From the NCBI GenBank assembly GCA_963743425.1, contig CAVUPU010000002.1:620001-684000 (forward strand): a DNA stretch of 64,000 nt, read 5' to 3'. Made by a program: the position numbers and the translations under genes. This document shows, piece by piece, positions 34,671 to 41,522 of this stretch. Positions within the stretch are counted from its first letter, which is position 1. The number at the start of each line of letters is the position of its first letter. The notes below the pieces were generated by a model. It searched no databases. It had not been told where the DNA came from and saw only the letters and a list, made by a program, of their open reading frames with translations. This stretch comes from JAJVID01 sp963743425 (GTDB lineage: Bacteria > Acidobacteriota > Blastocatellia > RBC074).

Positions 34671-35441
34671 ATGACTGCAGCTCTGACCTATTTCGATAAA
34701 ACACTGCAACTGCTCAATCAAGTGCGCGAAACGCAGATGCCCGCGATTGAGCGCGCCGCTGAAATCTGCGCCGATACAATCGCCGGCGGTGGCCTGGTCT
34801 TTCTCTTCGGCGCCGGCCACTCGCGGATGATGTGCGAAGAGATGACGCCGCGACAGGGATGCTTCCCGGGCTTCGTGGCGCTGGTCGAACTGGCGCTCTC
34901 GAACCACGCCGCGATTGTCGGCGCGAACGGGCTTCGCGCGCCGCTCTATCTGGAAAAATACGAGGGCTACGCCGAAGAGATTCTGAAAAGCTTCAAGTTC
35001 GGCGCGCGCAACGCGTTCATCGTGATCTCGACCAGCGGCATTCGCCCGGCGCCTGTCGAAATGGCGATGGGAGCGCAGCGTCGCGGAATGCCCGTGATCG
35101 CGATCTGTTCGCGCAGCCATTGCGAGCAGTCGTCGCCCGCGCATTCGTCCGGCAAGAAGTTGATCGACGTGGCCGACGTGGTGATTGACAACGGCTGCCC
35201 GCCGGGCGATTGCGTCGTCGAGCTGGAAGGTCTGGAATGGCGCACCGGGCCGACCTCGACCGTGACAGGCGGAATGATCATCAATATGCTGCGATGCTCG
35301 GTGGCCGAGAAACTGCTCAAACGCGGCGTGAAGCCCGAGCTTTTGCCTTCGCATCAATTCGTCGGCGACGCGAGCGCAGCGGAACAGCTCGAACGCTTTT
35401 ACGACGCCTATCGCCGCAGCCTCGCGCACCTCTATCAATGA
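34671..35441 (+). CDS. SIS-domain sugar-phosphate-binding protein (UPF0309 type)
   Basis: 256 aa. The SIS fold is clear: FLFGAGHSRMMCEEMTPRQG near residues 45-65 binds a phosphosugar, and FIVISTSGIRPAPVEMAMGA is the second SIS motif. Members of this group are annotated as sugar isomerases or N-acetylmuramate-6-phosphate-etherase-like; exact reaction unknown. The ATG at 34671 gives the usual N-terminus (MTAALTYFDKTLQLL); an upstream ATG at 34617 is possible. Its stop overlaps the SDR start by 4 nt (ATGA). Together with the Gfo/Idh pair it suggests handling of an amino-sugar or polyol phosphate. Confidence 0.8.
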   Translation: MTAALTYFDKTLQLLNQVRETQMPAIERAAEICADTIAGGGLVFLFGAGHSRMMCEEMTPRQGCFPGFVALVELALSNHAAIVGANGLRAPLYLEKYEGYAEEILKSFKFGARNAFIVISTSGIRPAPVEMAMGAQRRGMPVIAICSRSHCEQSSPAHSSGKKLIDVADVVIDNGCPPGDCVVELEGLEWRTGPTSTVTGGMIINMLRCSVAEKLLKRGVKPELLPSHQFVGDASAAEQLERFYDAYRRSLAHLYQ

Positions 35442-36217
35442 GCGGAAGACTTGCGAATAAAGTTTGTTTGATCACCGGCTCGACTGGCATTGGCGCGGCG
35501 ACTGCGAGGCTGGCCGCGCGCGAAGGCGCGTCGGTCTTCGTCGTCAGCCGCGACGAGGAGAGTTGCCGCGCTTTGGCGGAAGAGATCGGCTGCGGCTATC
35601 ACGTCGCCGATCTGACTCAGTCCGGCGAGGTTGCCGAGGCTGTTGAAAGCTGCCTCGCCCGGCGCGATCGAATTGACGCCCTCTTCAACGTGGCGGGCGT
35701 CAGCGGCCGCGGAATCGGTGACGGCCCCGTTCACGAATGCTCGGAAGAAGGCTGGGAGATCACGATGGAGACGAACGTCAAGAGCGTCTTCCTGATGTGT
35801 CGCGCCGTCGTCCGGCGAATGCTCGAACAACCCATTGGCGAGAGCGGCTTGCGCGGCTCGATCTTGAATATGGCCAGCGTGCTGGCGTTCTCGCCCGAAC
35901 CGAAGTTTTTCGCCACGCATGCTTACGCCGCGAGCAAGAGCGCGATCATCGGCCTGACACGGGCGATGGCGGCTTATTACGCCCCGAGCAGGATTCGCAT
36001 CAACGCCGTCGCGCCCGGACTCACGCGCACGCCGATGAGCCAGCGGGCGCAGCAAAATCCTGACTTGCTCGAATTCATCAAGACCAAACAGCCCCTCTCG
36101 GAAGATTTGATCGAAGCGGATGACGTGGCTCGCGCCGCCGTCTTTCTGCTCAGCGACGACGCGCGAAACATCACGGGCGAAGTGATGAGCGTTGACGCGG
36201 GATGGCGCGTGAGTTAG
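35438..36217 (+). CDS. SDR family oxidoreductase
   Basis: 259 aa. Nucleotide motif TGSTGIGAATARLA near residue 14, NVAGVSG in place of NNAG, and catalytic YAASK near residue 167 with Ser in NMASVLA. Insertion around GPVHECSEEGWEI is normal for the family. The start overlaps the SIS stop, so the two are coupled. It is the last gene of the 32247-36217 run; a hairpin at 36288-36316 follows. Substrate unknown, presumably an intermediate of the same sugar route. Confidence 0.83.
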   Translation: MSGRLANKVCLITGSTGIGAATARLAAREGASVFVVSRDEESCRALAEEIGCGYHVADLTQSGEVAEAVESCLARRDRIDALFNVAGVSGRGIGDGPVHECSEEGWEITMETNVKSVFLMCRAVVRRMLEQPIGESGLRGSILNMASVLAFSPEPKFFATHAYAASKSAIIGLTRAMAAYYAPSRIRINAVAPGLTRTPMSQRAQQNPDLLEFIKTKQPLSEDLIEADDVARAAVFLLSDDARNITGEVMSVDAGWRVS

Positions 36218-36287
36218 TCAGAATTTGGCCGCGAATCGTAGCTGCGGATAACACTACAAAAGTTATCGTGAATTCAGTAAAAGACTG

Positions 36288-36316
36288 AAGGGCGTCTGGT
36301 TTCCATCAGGCGCCCT
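36288..36316 (+). terminator. hairpin after the sugar-catabolic run
   Basis: AAGGGCGTCTG at 36288-36298 pairs with CAGGCGCCCTT at 36306-36316 (one wobble/mismatch) with a 7-nt loop. There is only a weak T-rich tail. It lies about 70 nt after the SDR stop and before the SPFH operon. Confidence 0.55.
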
Positions 36317-36349
36317 TCTCAAACCTGCTCAACCAAAGGAGACACATCA

Positions 36350-37201
36350 ATGCTTGAACAAAAGAGATCCATCATGAGATTTGTCGTTAGCGCTGCGATC
36401 GTTGGAATAGCCGTGATGCTCGGCATAATGGCGTTGTTTTCGTTCGAACAGGCCAATGAGGGCGTCTATCGCGTCCAGATCGTACGCGGACAGATCAACA
36501 GGATTATCAAGCCGCAAGATGGTTGGGTTAGCACCCTGACGACTTTCGGAGACAAGTACTATGATTTCAATATTCGGACTTTCACATTCCAGGTAAAAGT
36601 CAACGCTTCAACCAAAGATAACGCAGCCGTGGCGGTTGATGTCTCGCTTACCGTGCTTCCGCCCAGTGACGACGAAAGTATTAAGGCTTATATCCGTAAA
36701 TTCGGCCTGGCTGAAGACGAACGGCAGACGCGAATGACGCAGATCCTCGTGGGCCAGGCCAACACGGAGACCAAGAACGCCGTGGCAAGCTACGAAGCTT
36801 ACGGGCTGCTCGCCAACCAGGAGGCCATTCAGAAGCGCCTGATCGACTCGCTGACGCCGATCTTAAAGCAACAACTGCTGCTCACGCTGGAATCCATTCA
36901 AATCATCGGCAGACCTGATTTCCTCGATGATCGAATCGAACAGGCCGCAAGCGCGGTGGTCGCCAACCAGAAGGCGAAAGAAGCGGCGGAGGCCGACCTT
37001 GCCCGCGCGAAAGTAGAAGCGGAAAAGAAGCAAGTCGAAGCTTCGACGTTGGCCAACCCTCAAACGTTCGCCATTCGCCAGCTCGAGCTACAGTTGGAAA
37101 TAGAACGCGCCCGCGCTGAAGGAATTAAGGGGCACCAGGGGCCGCTGACGATTGTCAACGGCGCGGCTAACCCGCAGATACAACTAAGGGGGCAACAATG
37201 A
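36350..37201 (+). CDS. SPFH/band-7 domain membrane protein
   Basis: 283 aa. One N-terminal membrane segment (about residues 10-31), then an SPFH domain (about 32-190, EQANEGVYRVQIVRGQINRI) and a charged coiled-coil (about 200-250, AKEAAEADLARAKVEAEKKQ). Prohibitin- and stomatin-like proteins of this type form membrane scaffolds. AAAGGAG stands before the ATG. The stop overlaps the start of a 50-aa membrane protein (ATGA), followed by a third small gene, so it forms a three-gene operon with unknown purpose. Confidence 0.8.
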   Translation: MLEQKRSIMRFVVSAAIVGIAVMLGIMALFSFEQANEGVYRVQIVRGQINRIIKPQDGWVSTLTTFGDKYYDFNIRTFTFQVKVNASTKDNAAVAVDVSLTVLPPSDDESIKAYIRKFGLAEDERQTRMTQILVGQANTETKNAVASYEAYGLLANQEAIQKRLIDSLTPILKQQLLLTLESIQIIGRPDFLDDRIEQAASAVVANQKAKEAAEADLARAKVEAEKKQVEASTLANPQTFAIRQLELQLEIERARAEGIKGHQGPLTIVNGAANPQIQLRGQQ

Positions 37202-37350
37202 TAAAGATCATCGGACTTGCCCTGTTCCTAGTTTGCCTGCCATCCGGCATCGTTCTGGCCTGGTATCTGAAGCGTTACCTGGACGTGAAATTGAAGATGC
37301 TTGAAGACCGGCGCTACCGGGAGTCGCTAGACGACATCTCGAAGATGTGA
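37198..37350 (+). CDS. 50-aa single-span membrane protein
   Basis: Too short for most gene finders, but it overlaps the SPFH stop by 4 nt and is well formed: KIIGLALFLVCLPSGIVLAW is one membrane helix, followed by a charged cytoplasmic helix (KRYLDVKLKMLEDRRYRESL). Such small partners of SPFH proteins could assist scaffold assembly; this is inference. Ends 10 nt before the next gene. Confidence 0.6.
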   Translation: MIKIIGLALFLVCLPSGIVLAWYLKRYLDVKLKMLEDRRYRESLDDISKM

Positions 37351-37360
37351 GGGAGTAAAA

Positions 37361-37774
37361 ATGAGGTGTAATCTTTACGCAAATGAGGAGCTGGTCGGCT
37401 GGGCAGAGTTGATTAACACCGATCCGCCAATGGGTTGCGCCAGCGGACCGTTCTATCCCAATGACAACTACAAAAAGATACAACCTATCATCCGTGAGTA
37501 TCATTTATATGATGGAACGCTTGGCGAAGTTAACGAGCAAAAGCGGATAGAGGCGCAGGATAAAATCGATGCGTTGCGCCTTTCCGTGATTACTGAAGAC
37601 GGGGAAGTTCTTGATCCAGTAAGTGGCGTCCATATTGCTGATTTCTCAGAAGAGCTTGACGAAGATCCTTATCAACTCGACGTCCTTGGTTTACCGTTCG
37701 ATATTTATGACCGTCTTTTCCCGTTAGCATGGCAAGAGTATCTCAACCACGTTAAAGGAAAAGAACAGGATTAA
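37361..37774 (+). CDS. hypothetical protein, 137 aa
   Basis: I do not recognise a family with certainty. It begins MRCNLYANEELVGWAELINT and includes DPPMGCASGPFYPNDNYKKI, with an acidic central part (DFSEELDEDPYQLDVLGL). No signal peptide or membrane segment. It follows the 50-aa membrane protein by 10 nt in the same direction and is followed 1 nt later by the MetE-like gene, so co-transcription is likely. Base composition is somewhat more AT-rich than its neighbours. Confidence 0.6.
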   Translation: MRCNLYANEELVGWAELINTDPPMGCASGPFYPNDNYKKIQPIIREYHLYDGTLGEVNEQKRIEAQDKIDALRLSVITEDGEVLDPVSGVHIADFSEELDEDPYQLDVLGLPFDIYDRLFPLAWQEYLNHVKGKEQD

Positions 37775-37775
37775 A

Positions 37776-38834
37776 TTGAAAGAAAGACCTTTACGAACAA
37801 CCGTCATCGGCAGCTATCCATTTCCCGGCTGGCTGGAATTCGCCTGCCAACACCTCGACCAATTCGGCGAGGCCGACCGCGCCGAATTGCAGGAAGACGC
37901 CGTGATCGTGGCGATTCACGATCAGGTCGCCGCCGGATTGGACGTGATCACCGACGGCGAGCAGACACGGCTCGATTTCAATCTGTCGTTCTTCGGCTTT
38001 CTGGAAGGCGTCGAATTGGAACAAAGCCTGACGCGACGCTTCGGCCCTCCAGGCCACGATCAACGCGGCAAACACAGGATCACGGGCGAACTGCGCGCGC
38101 CGCGCGGCCTTGGCGTTGTTGATGAGTGGAAGCGATTGCAACGCCTCTTCCAATCCGCAATCCCAGAGTCCCAATCCGCAATCTCGCTCAAAGCGAGCGT
38201 GCCGGGGCCTTACACGCTGAGCGGGAGATTGCTGCCGGATGGAGAATATCCCGACCGTTTCGACATCGCCGAAGCGTTATTGCCGATCGTGCGCGATGAA
38301 TTGATCGCGCTGGTCGAGGCCGGATGCCCCGAGATCGCTGTGGACGAGCCTTCGATGAGTTGCTACGCGCATCGCGAAGACCCGCTCCGGTTCGTCGACA
38401 TCTTCAATCGGACAGTCGAGCCTGTGGTCGGCAAATGCCGTCTCTCGACCCACGCCTGCTTCGGCAACTACAAAGCTCGCGCGGTCGGTATGCGAACGTA
38501 CAAGCCGATGTTTCCGGCGTTTCTGGAGGTCAGGGTCGACGAGATGCATCTGGAGATGGCCAGCCGCGAGTTCGCCGAGATCGAGATCATCGAACAGATC
38601 GCCGAGCGAATGGACGTCGCGGTCGGCGTCGTTGATGTCAAAAGCTACTACATCGAAACGCCTGAAGACGTGGCCGATCGCGTGCGGCTCTGTCTGAAAT
38701 TCGCCACGCCCGAACGGTTATCGTTTGCGCCAGATTGCGGATTGAGCCAGACTGCGCGCTGGGCCGCGCGGCTGAAATTGATGAATATGGTCGCCGGTGT
38801 GAAGAGAGTCCGCGAAGAATTACAGATCAACTGA
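37776..38834 (+). CDS. cobalamin-independent methionine synthase-like (MetE C-terminal family) protein
   Basis: 352 aa, begins with TTG 1 nt after the preceding stop. It has the fold of the MetE C-terminal catalytic domain: TVIGSYPFP at the N-terminus, ITDGEQTRLDF, the zinc-site segments LSTHACFGN (His, Cys) and FAPDCGLSQTARW (Cys), and a Glu in MHLEMASREF. Short stand-alone members transfer methyl groups from various donors; methionine synthase activity is not proven. A duplicated 13-bp text (CCAATCCGCAATC) gives the peptide QSAIPESQSAIS at about residues 126-137, likely a small insertion. Confidence 0.8.
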   Translation: MKERPLRTTVIGSYPFPGWLEFACQHLDQFGEADRAELQEDAVIVAIHDQVAAGLDVITDGEQTRLDFNLSFFGFLEGVELEQSLTRRFGPPGHDQRGKHRITGELRAPRGLGVVDEWKRLQRLFQSAIPESQSAISLKASVPGPYTLSGRLLPDGEYPDRFDIAEALLPIVRDELIALVEAGCPEIAVDEPSMSCYAHREDPLRFVDIFNRTVEPVVGKCRLSTHACFGNYKARAVGMRTYKPMFPAFLEVRVDEMHLEMASREFAEIEIIEQIAERMDVAVGVVDVKSYYIETPEDVADRVRLCLKFATPERLSFAPDCGLSQTARWAARLKLMNMVAGVKRVREELQIN

Positions 38835-38883
38835 AACCACCTGAAGGAGACTACGAGAAGAGTGGAAAGTGATTCGCTTTCGC

Positions 38884-40437
38884 TCAACTGGCAAAAACAG
38901 GCGGACGCTTCTTCGCCCAAGGCCGCGCCGCTTCCAACTCATAAGCCAATCCGAGCAGCGTCGCTTCGCCTCCGCGCCACGCCGCGAACTGGCTGCCGAT
39001 GGGCAATCCGTCGCGCGTCCAATACAACGGCACGGACATCGCGGGCGTCCCGACGGCGTTGTTAAGCGGCGTATTGCCGATATCATCGAGCACTCTGTCG
39101 AGCAGCGTTTTGAAATCGAGCGTCGGGGCGTGCCATCCGATCTTGTAAGGCGGAACGCGCATGACGGGCGAGAGGATAACGTCGTACGTCTTGAATAACT
39201 TTTCGACGGCGGCGCTCGCTTCCGCAAACGCCTTGATCGCCCGCTGCGAACAGGGTTGAAATCCGCCGCGGCTTTTGGCCAGGTTGATCAGGCCCAGCGT
39301 CCACGGCTCCAGCGCGTCTTCACGCCTGGTCTCCTTGCCCAGCCATTGCTCGACCCGCGCTTCGTACTGCAGCGTGGATGACGCCCAGAATCCCAGAAAC
39401 GCATCGATGAATTCCGGGCCGTTGACCTCCAGCTTCGCTTCTTCGACCTTGTGACCGAGACTTTCGCACAATTGCGCGCTGGCGCGGATCGCCTTTTCGA
39501 CTTCCGGGTGAGGCTTCTTGCCTTGAAAAGTCTCCAGGAGCAGCGCCACTTTCAGACGTTTTTTTGATGGGCTGGAGATGAAACCCACCGGCGGCAGGTT
39601 CGGGTTGTTCTTGTTTTCAACGGCGTTAAGGAACGCCGCTGTGTCGCGCACCGAACGGCTCAGACACAGATCAGAAGAGATGTTGAGGTATTCCATCCCC
39701 ATGCTTCTGGCTCGGGTGTTTCCCATTTCGCGCTCGCGCGTGGGCTTCAATCCGAAGACGCCGCATTGACAGGCCGGAATGCGGATCGAGCCTCCTCCGT
39801 CATTGCCGTGCGCCAGCGGAACTATTCCAGCCGCGACCGCCGCCGCCGACCCGCCGCTCGATCCGCCCGGTGTGTAATCGGTATTCCACGGATTGCGCGT
39901 CGCGCCATAGAGGACCGGCTCGGTAGTTTCGATCAATCCGAATTCCGGCGAGCTGGTGATGCCCGCGACGATCATTCCCGAACGCTCCATCGCGTCAATC
40001 AACGGGGAGTTCATCCGAACCGGATTGCCACTCTTCGCGATGAATCTCGCGAAGAGACGCGAACCGAAATCGATGCGGGCGTCCTTGTATTGAGTGAGGT
40101 TCTTCAACATCACCGGGACGCCGGCGAACGACCCGTCGCCGATTCCCTGCTTCGCCCGCTCGCGCGCCTTCTCGAGATCGAAGAGTTTGGTCAATACGGC
40201 GTTGATCTTCGGATTGACCCGTTCGACTCGCCTGATCACGTCGTCAACGAGTTCGATCGGCGAAATCTGTTTCTTCCTGATCAACTCGGCCAATCCGAGC
40301 GCGTCGTAATCGGCGAGTTCAGAAAGTTTCGGTTTTACCTGAGCGGCGCCGGCGTATTCGGCGAACATTGAACCGCCCGCCGTTGCGATCGTAAAGACGG
40401 CGGATTTCTTGAGAAAGTCTCTGCGAGCGTGATTCAT
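38884..40437 (-). CDS. Tat-exported amidase (amidase signature family)
   Basis: 517 aa. The N-terminus is a twin-arginine signal (HARRDFLKKSAVFTIATAGG). The amidase-signature core has the Lys of the triad in GVPVMLKNLT and the Gly/Ser-rich stretch YTPGGSSGGSAAAVAAGIVP followed by the nucleophile region NDGGGSIRIPACQCGVFGLK. It hydrolyses an unknown amide in the periplasm. The ATG at 40437 is preferred over the GTG-type upstream extension, which lies over the repeat at 40460. Divergent from the DUF4142 gene. Confidence 0.85.
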   Translation of the reverse strand: MNHARRDFLKKSAVFTIATAGGSMFAEYAGAAQVKPKLSELADYDALGLAELIRKKQISPIELVDDVIRRVERVNPKINAVLTKLFDLEKARERAKQGIGDGSFAGVPVMLKNLTQYKDARIDFGSRLFARFIAKSGNPVRMNSPLIDAMERSGMIVAGITSSPEFGLIETTEPVLYGATRNPWNTDYTPGGSSGGSAAAVAAGIVPLAHGNDGGGSIRIPACQCGVFGLKPTREREMGNTRARSMGMEYLNISSDLCLSRSVRDTAAFLNAVENKNNPNLPPVGFISSPSKKRLKVALLLETFQGKKPHPEVEKAIRASAQLCESLGHKVEEAKLEVNGPEFIDAFLGFWASSTLQYEARVEQWLGKETRREDALEPWTLGLINLAKSRGGFQPCSQRAIKAFAEASAAVEKLFKTYDVILSPVMRVPPYKIGWHAPTLDFKTLLDRVLDDIGNTPLNNAVGTPAMSVPLYWTRDGLPIGSQFAAWRGGEATLLGLAYELEAARPWAKKRPPVFAS

Positions 40438-40459
40438 ACTTGTGTCCTCCTGCGGAAAA

Positions 40460-40550
40460 CCCTGGGTACGCATCCCTTCCAGCGTGCCTGGCTTCGATCA
40501 CTCGAACATTGATCGAAGCCAGGCACGCTGGAAGCGATGCGTACTCAGGG
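40460..40550. repeat. 41-bp inverted repeat
   Basis: Arms at 40460-40500 and 40510-40550 pair with two mismatches around a 9-nt centre (CCCTGGGTACGCATCCCTTC and on). It lies upstream of the amidase start. An AT-rich palindromic stretch follows at 40642-40689 (CATATGACATATGCCATAT). Together they occupy most of the 426-nt divergent region between the amidase and DUF4142 genes, with the rest showing nothing I can name. Confidence 0.85.
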
Positions 40551-40641
40551 GCGGCCTTCATTGCATACTGCGTTTCAGAAACCCCGGCGGGACACGGATG
40601 ATACAACACTCGGACGAATACGGCCACGTCCGAGGTAGCTT

Positions 40642-40689
40642 CATATGACATATGCCATATTTCATATTGCATATGTCATATGTAATATG
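40642..40689. repeat. AT-rich palindromic stretch of CATATG units
   Basis: CATATGACATATG and its complement surround a short ATTTCATAT centre. The motif is made of NdeI-like CATATG blocks repeated four times. It could form a cruciform or serve a protein-binding role; no function is evident. Confidence 0.6.
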
Positions 40690-40863
40690 GTGTTTGTTCA
40701 GGCTCTGTTCGATTGAGGACGGACTGAAGGCCCCCGCCGAAATAAGCTCTCCCTCTCCCATTTTTCCCACGTTATTAATTCGATGAACAAGGCAAGTCTG
40801 AGCAGGCGCGCCCGTTCATAATCAGCGTTGACTTCGATTCAATGTGCAGAAGGAGGAAATTCC

Positions 40864-41481
40864 ATGGCGAACAGCAGAGGCATATCCACGTCCATTTTAA
40901 CACTGGGCTTTACAGCTCTGATCTTTACGGCTTGTGAGACTCAACCGGAGCGAGAGCGCGTCGGCGAGGCCACCCCCAGTCCGACCGTGGGAATAACACC
41001 GGCGCCGGCCGTCACTGTAAGCCCGGTCGCGGCGCTCACTCCGTCCGAGAGGGAGTTTATTATAAATGCGGCGCGCGAACGCATGGCGGAAGTTCAACTC
41101 GGCAACCTGGCCGCGCAGAAGGCGTCGAGCAATGAGGTGAAGCAGTTCGGAGAGAGTATTGCCACGAACCACAGCCAATTGGGCCAGAGGTTGCAGCAAC
41201 TGGCGTCGAACATGAACGTCACGCTGCCGCAGGACTTGGACACGCAGCAGCGGAACATTGTCAGCCGGTTGGAGAAACTCTCCGGCAAAGCATTCGACCG
41301 CGAATACCTGAAGACGACGATCAGCGACCACATGAAAGACATATCGGAGTTCGAGCGCGCAGCCAGCCAGGCGACCAACGCGGAGATCAAACAGTTCGTG
41401 TCCGAGGCTCTGCCGAAGCTGCGCGAGCACCTGAAGACGGCGCGCGAGCTGGCCGTCAAGTCGGGCGTCAAGGCTGAATGA
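40864..41481 (+). CDS. DUF4142 domain-containing lipoprotein
   Basis: 205 aa. Signal peptide with a lipobox-like LIFTACETQP (Cys at about 22); a short Pro/Thr/Ser-rich linker; then the helical DUF4142 domain (about residues 60-200) with REFIINAARERMAEVQLGNL, EVKQFGESIATNHSQLGQRL and KDISEFERAASQATNAEIKQ typical of the family, which resembles ferritin-like four-helix bundles. Function unknown; the family is common in environmental bacteria. AGGAGG precedes the ATG at 40864. Confidence 0.82.
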   Translation: MANSRGISTSILTLGFTALIFTACETQPERERVGEATPSPTVGITPAPAVTVSPVAALTPSEREFIINAARERMAEVQLGNLAAQKASSNEVKQFGESIATNHSQLGQRLQQLASNMNVTLPQDLDTQQRNIVSRLEKLSGKAFDREYLKTTISDHMKDISEFERAASQATNAEIKQFVSEALPKLREHLKTARELAVKSGVKAE

Positions 41482-41522
41482 CCCTCGACGCGCGCCGGCT
41501 GTAACGAGCGTGGAGGTATTGA

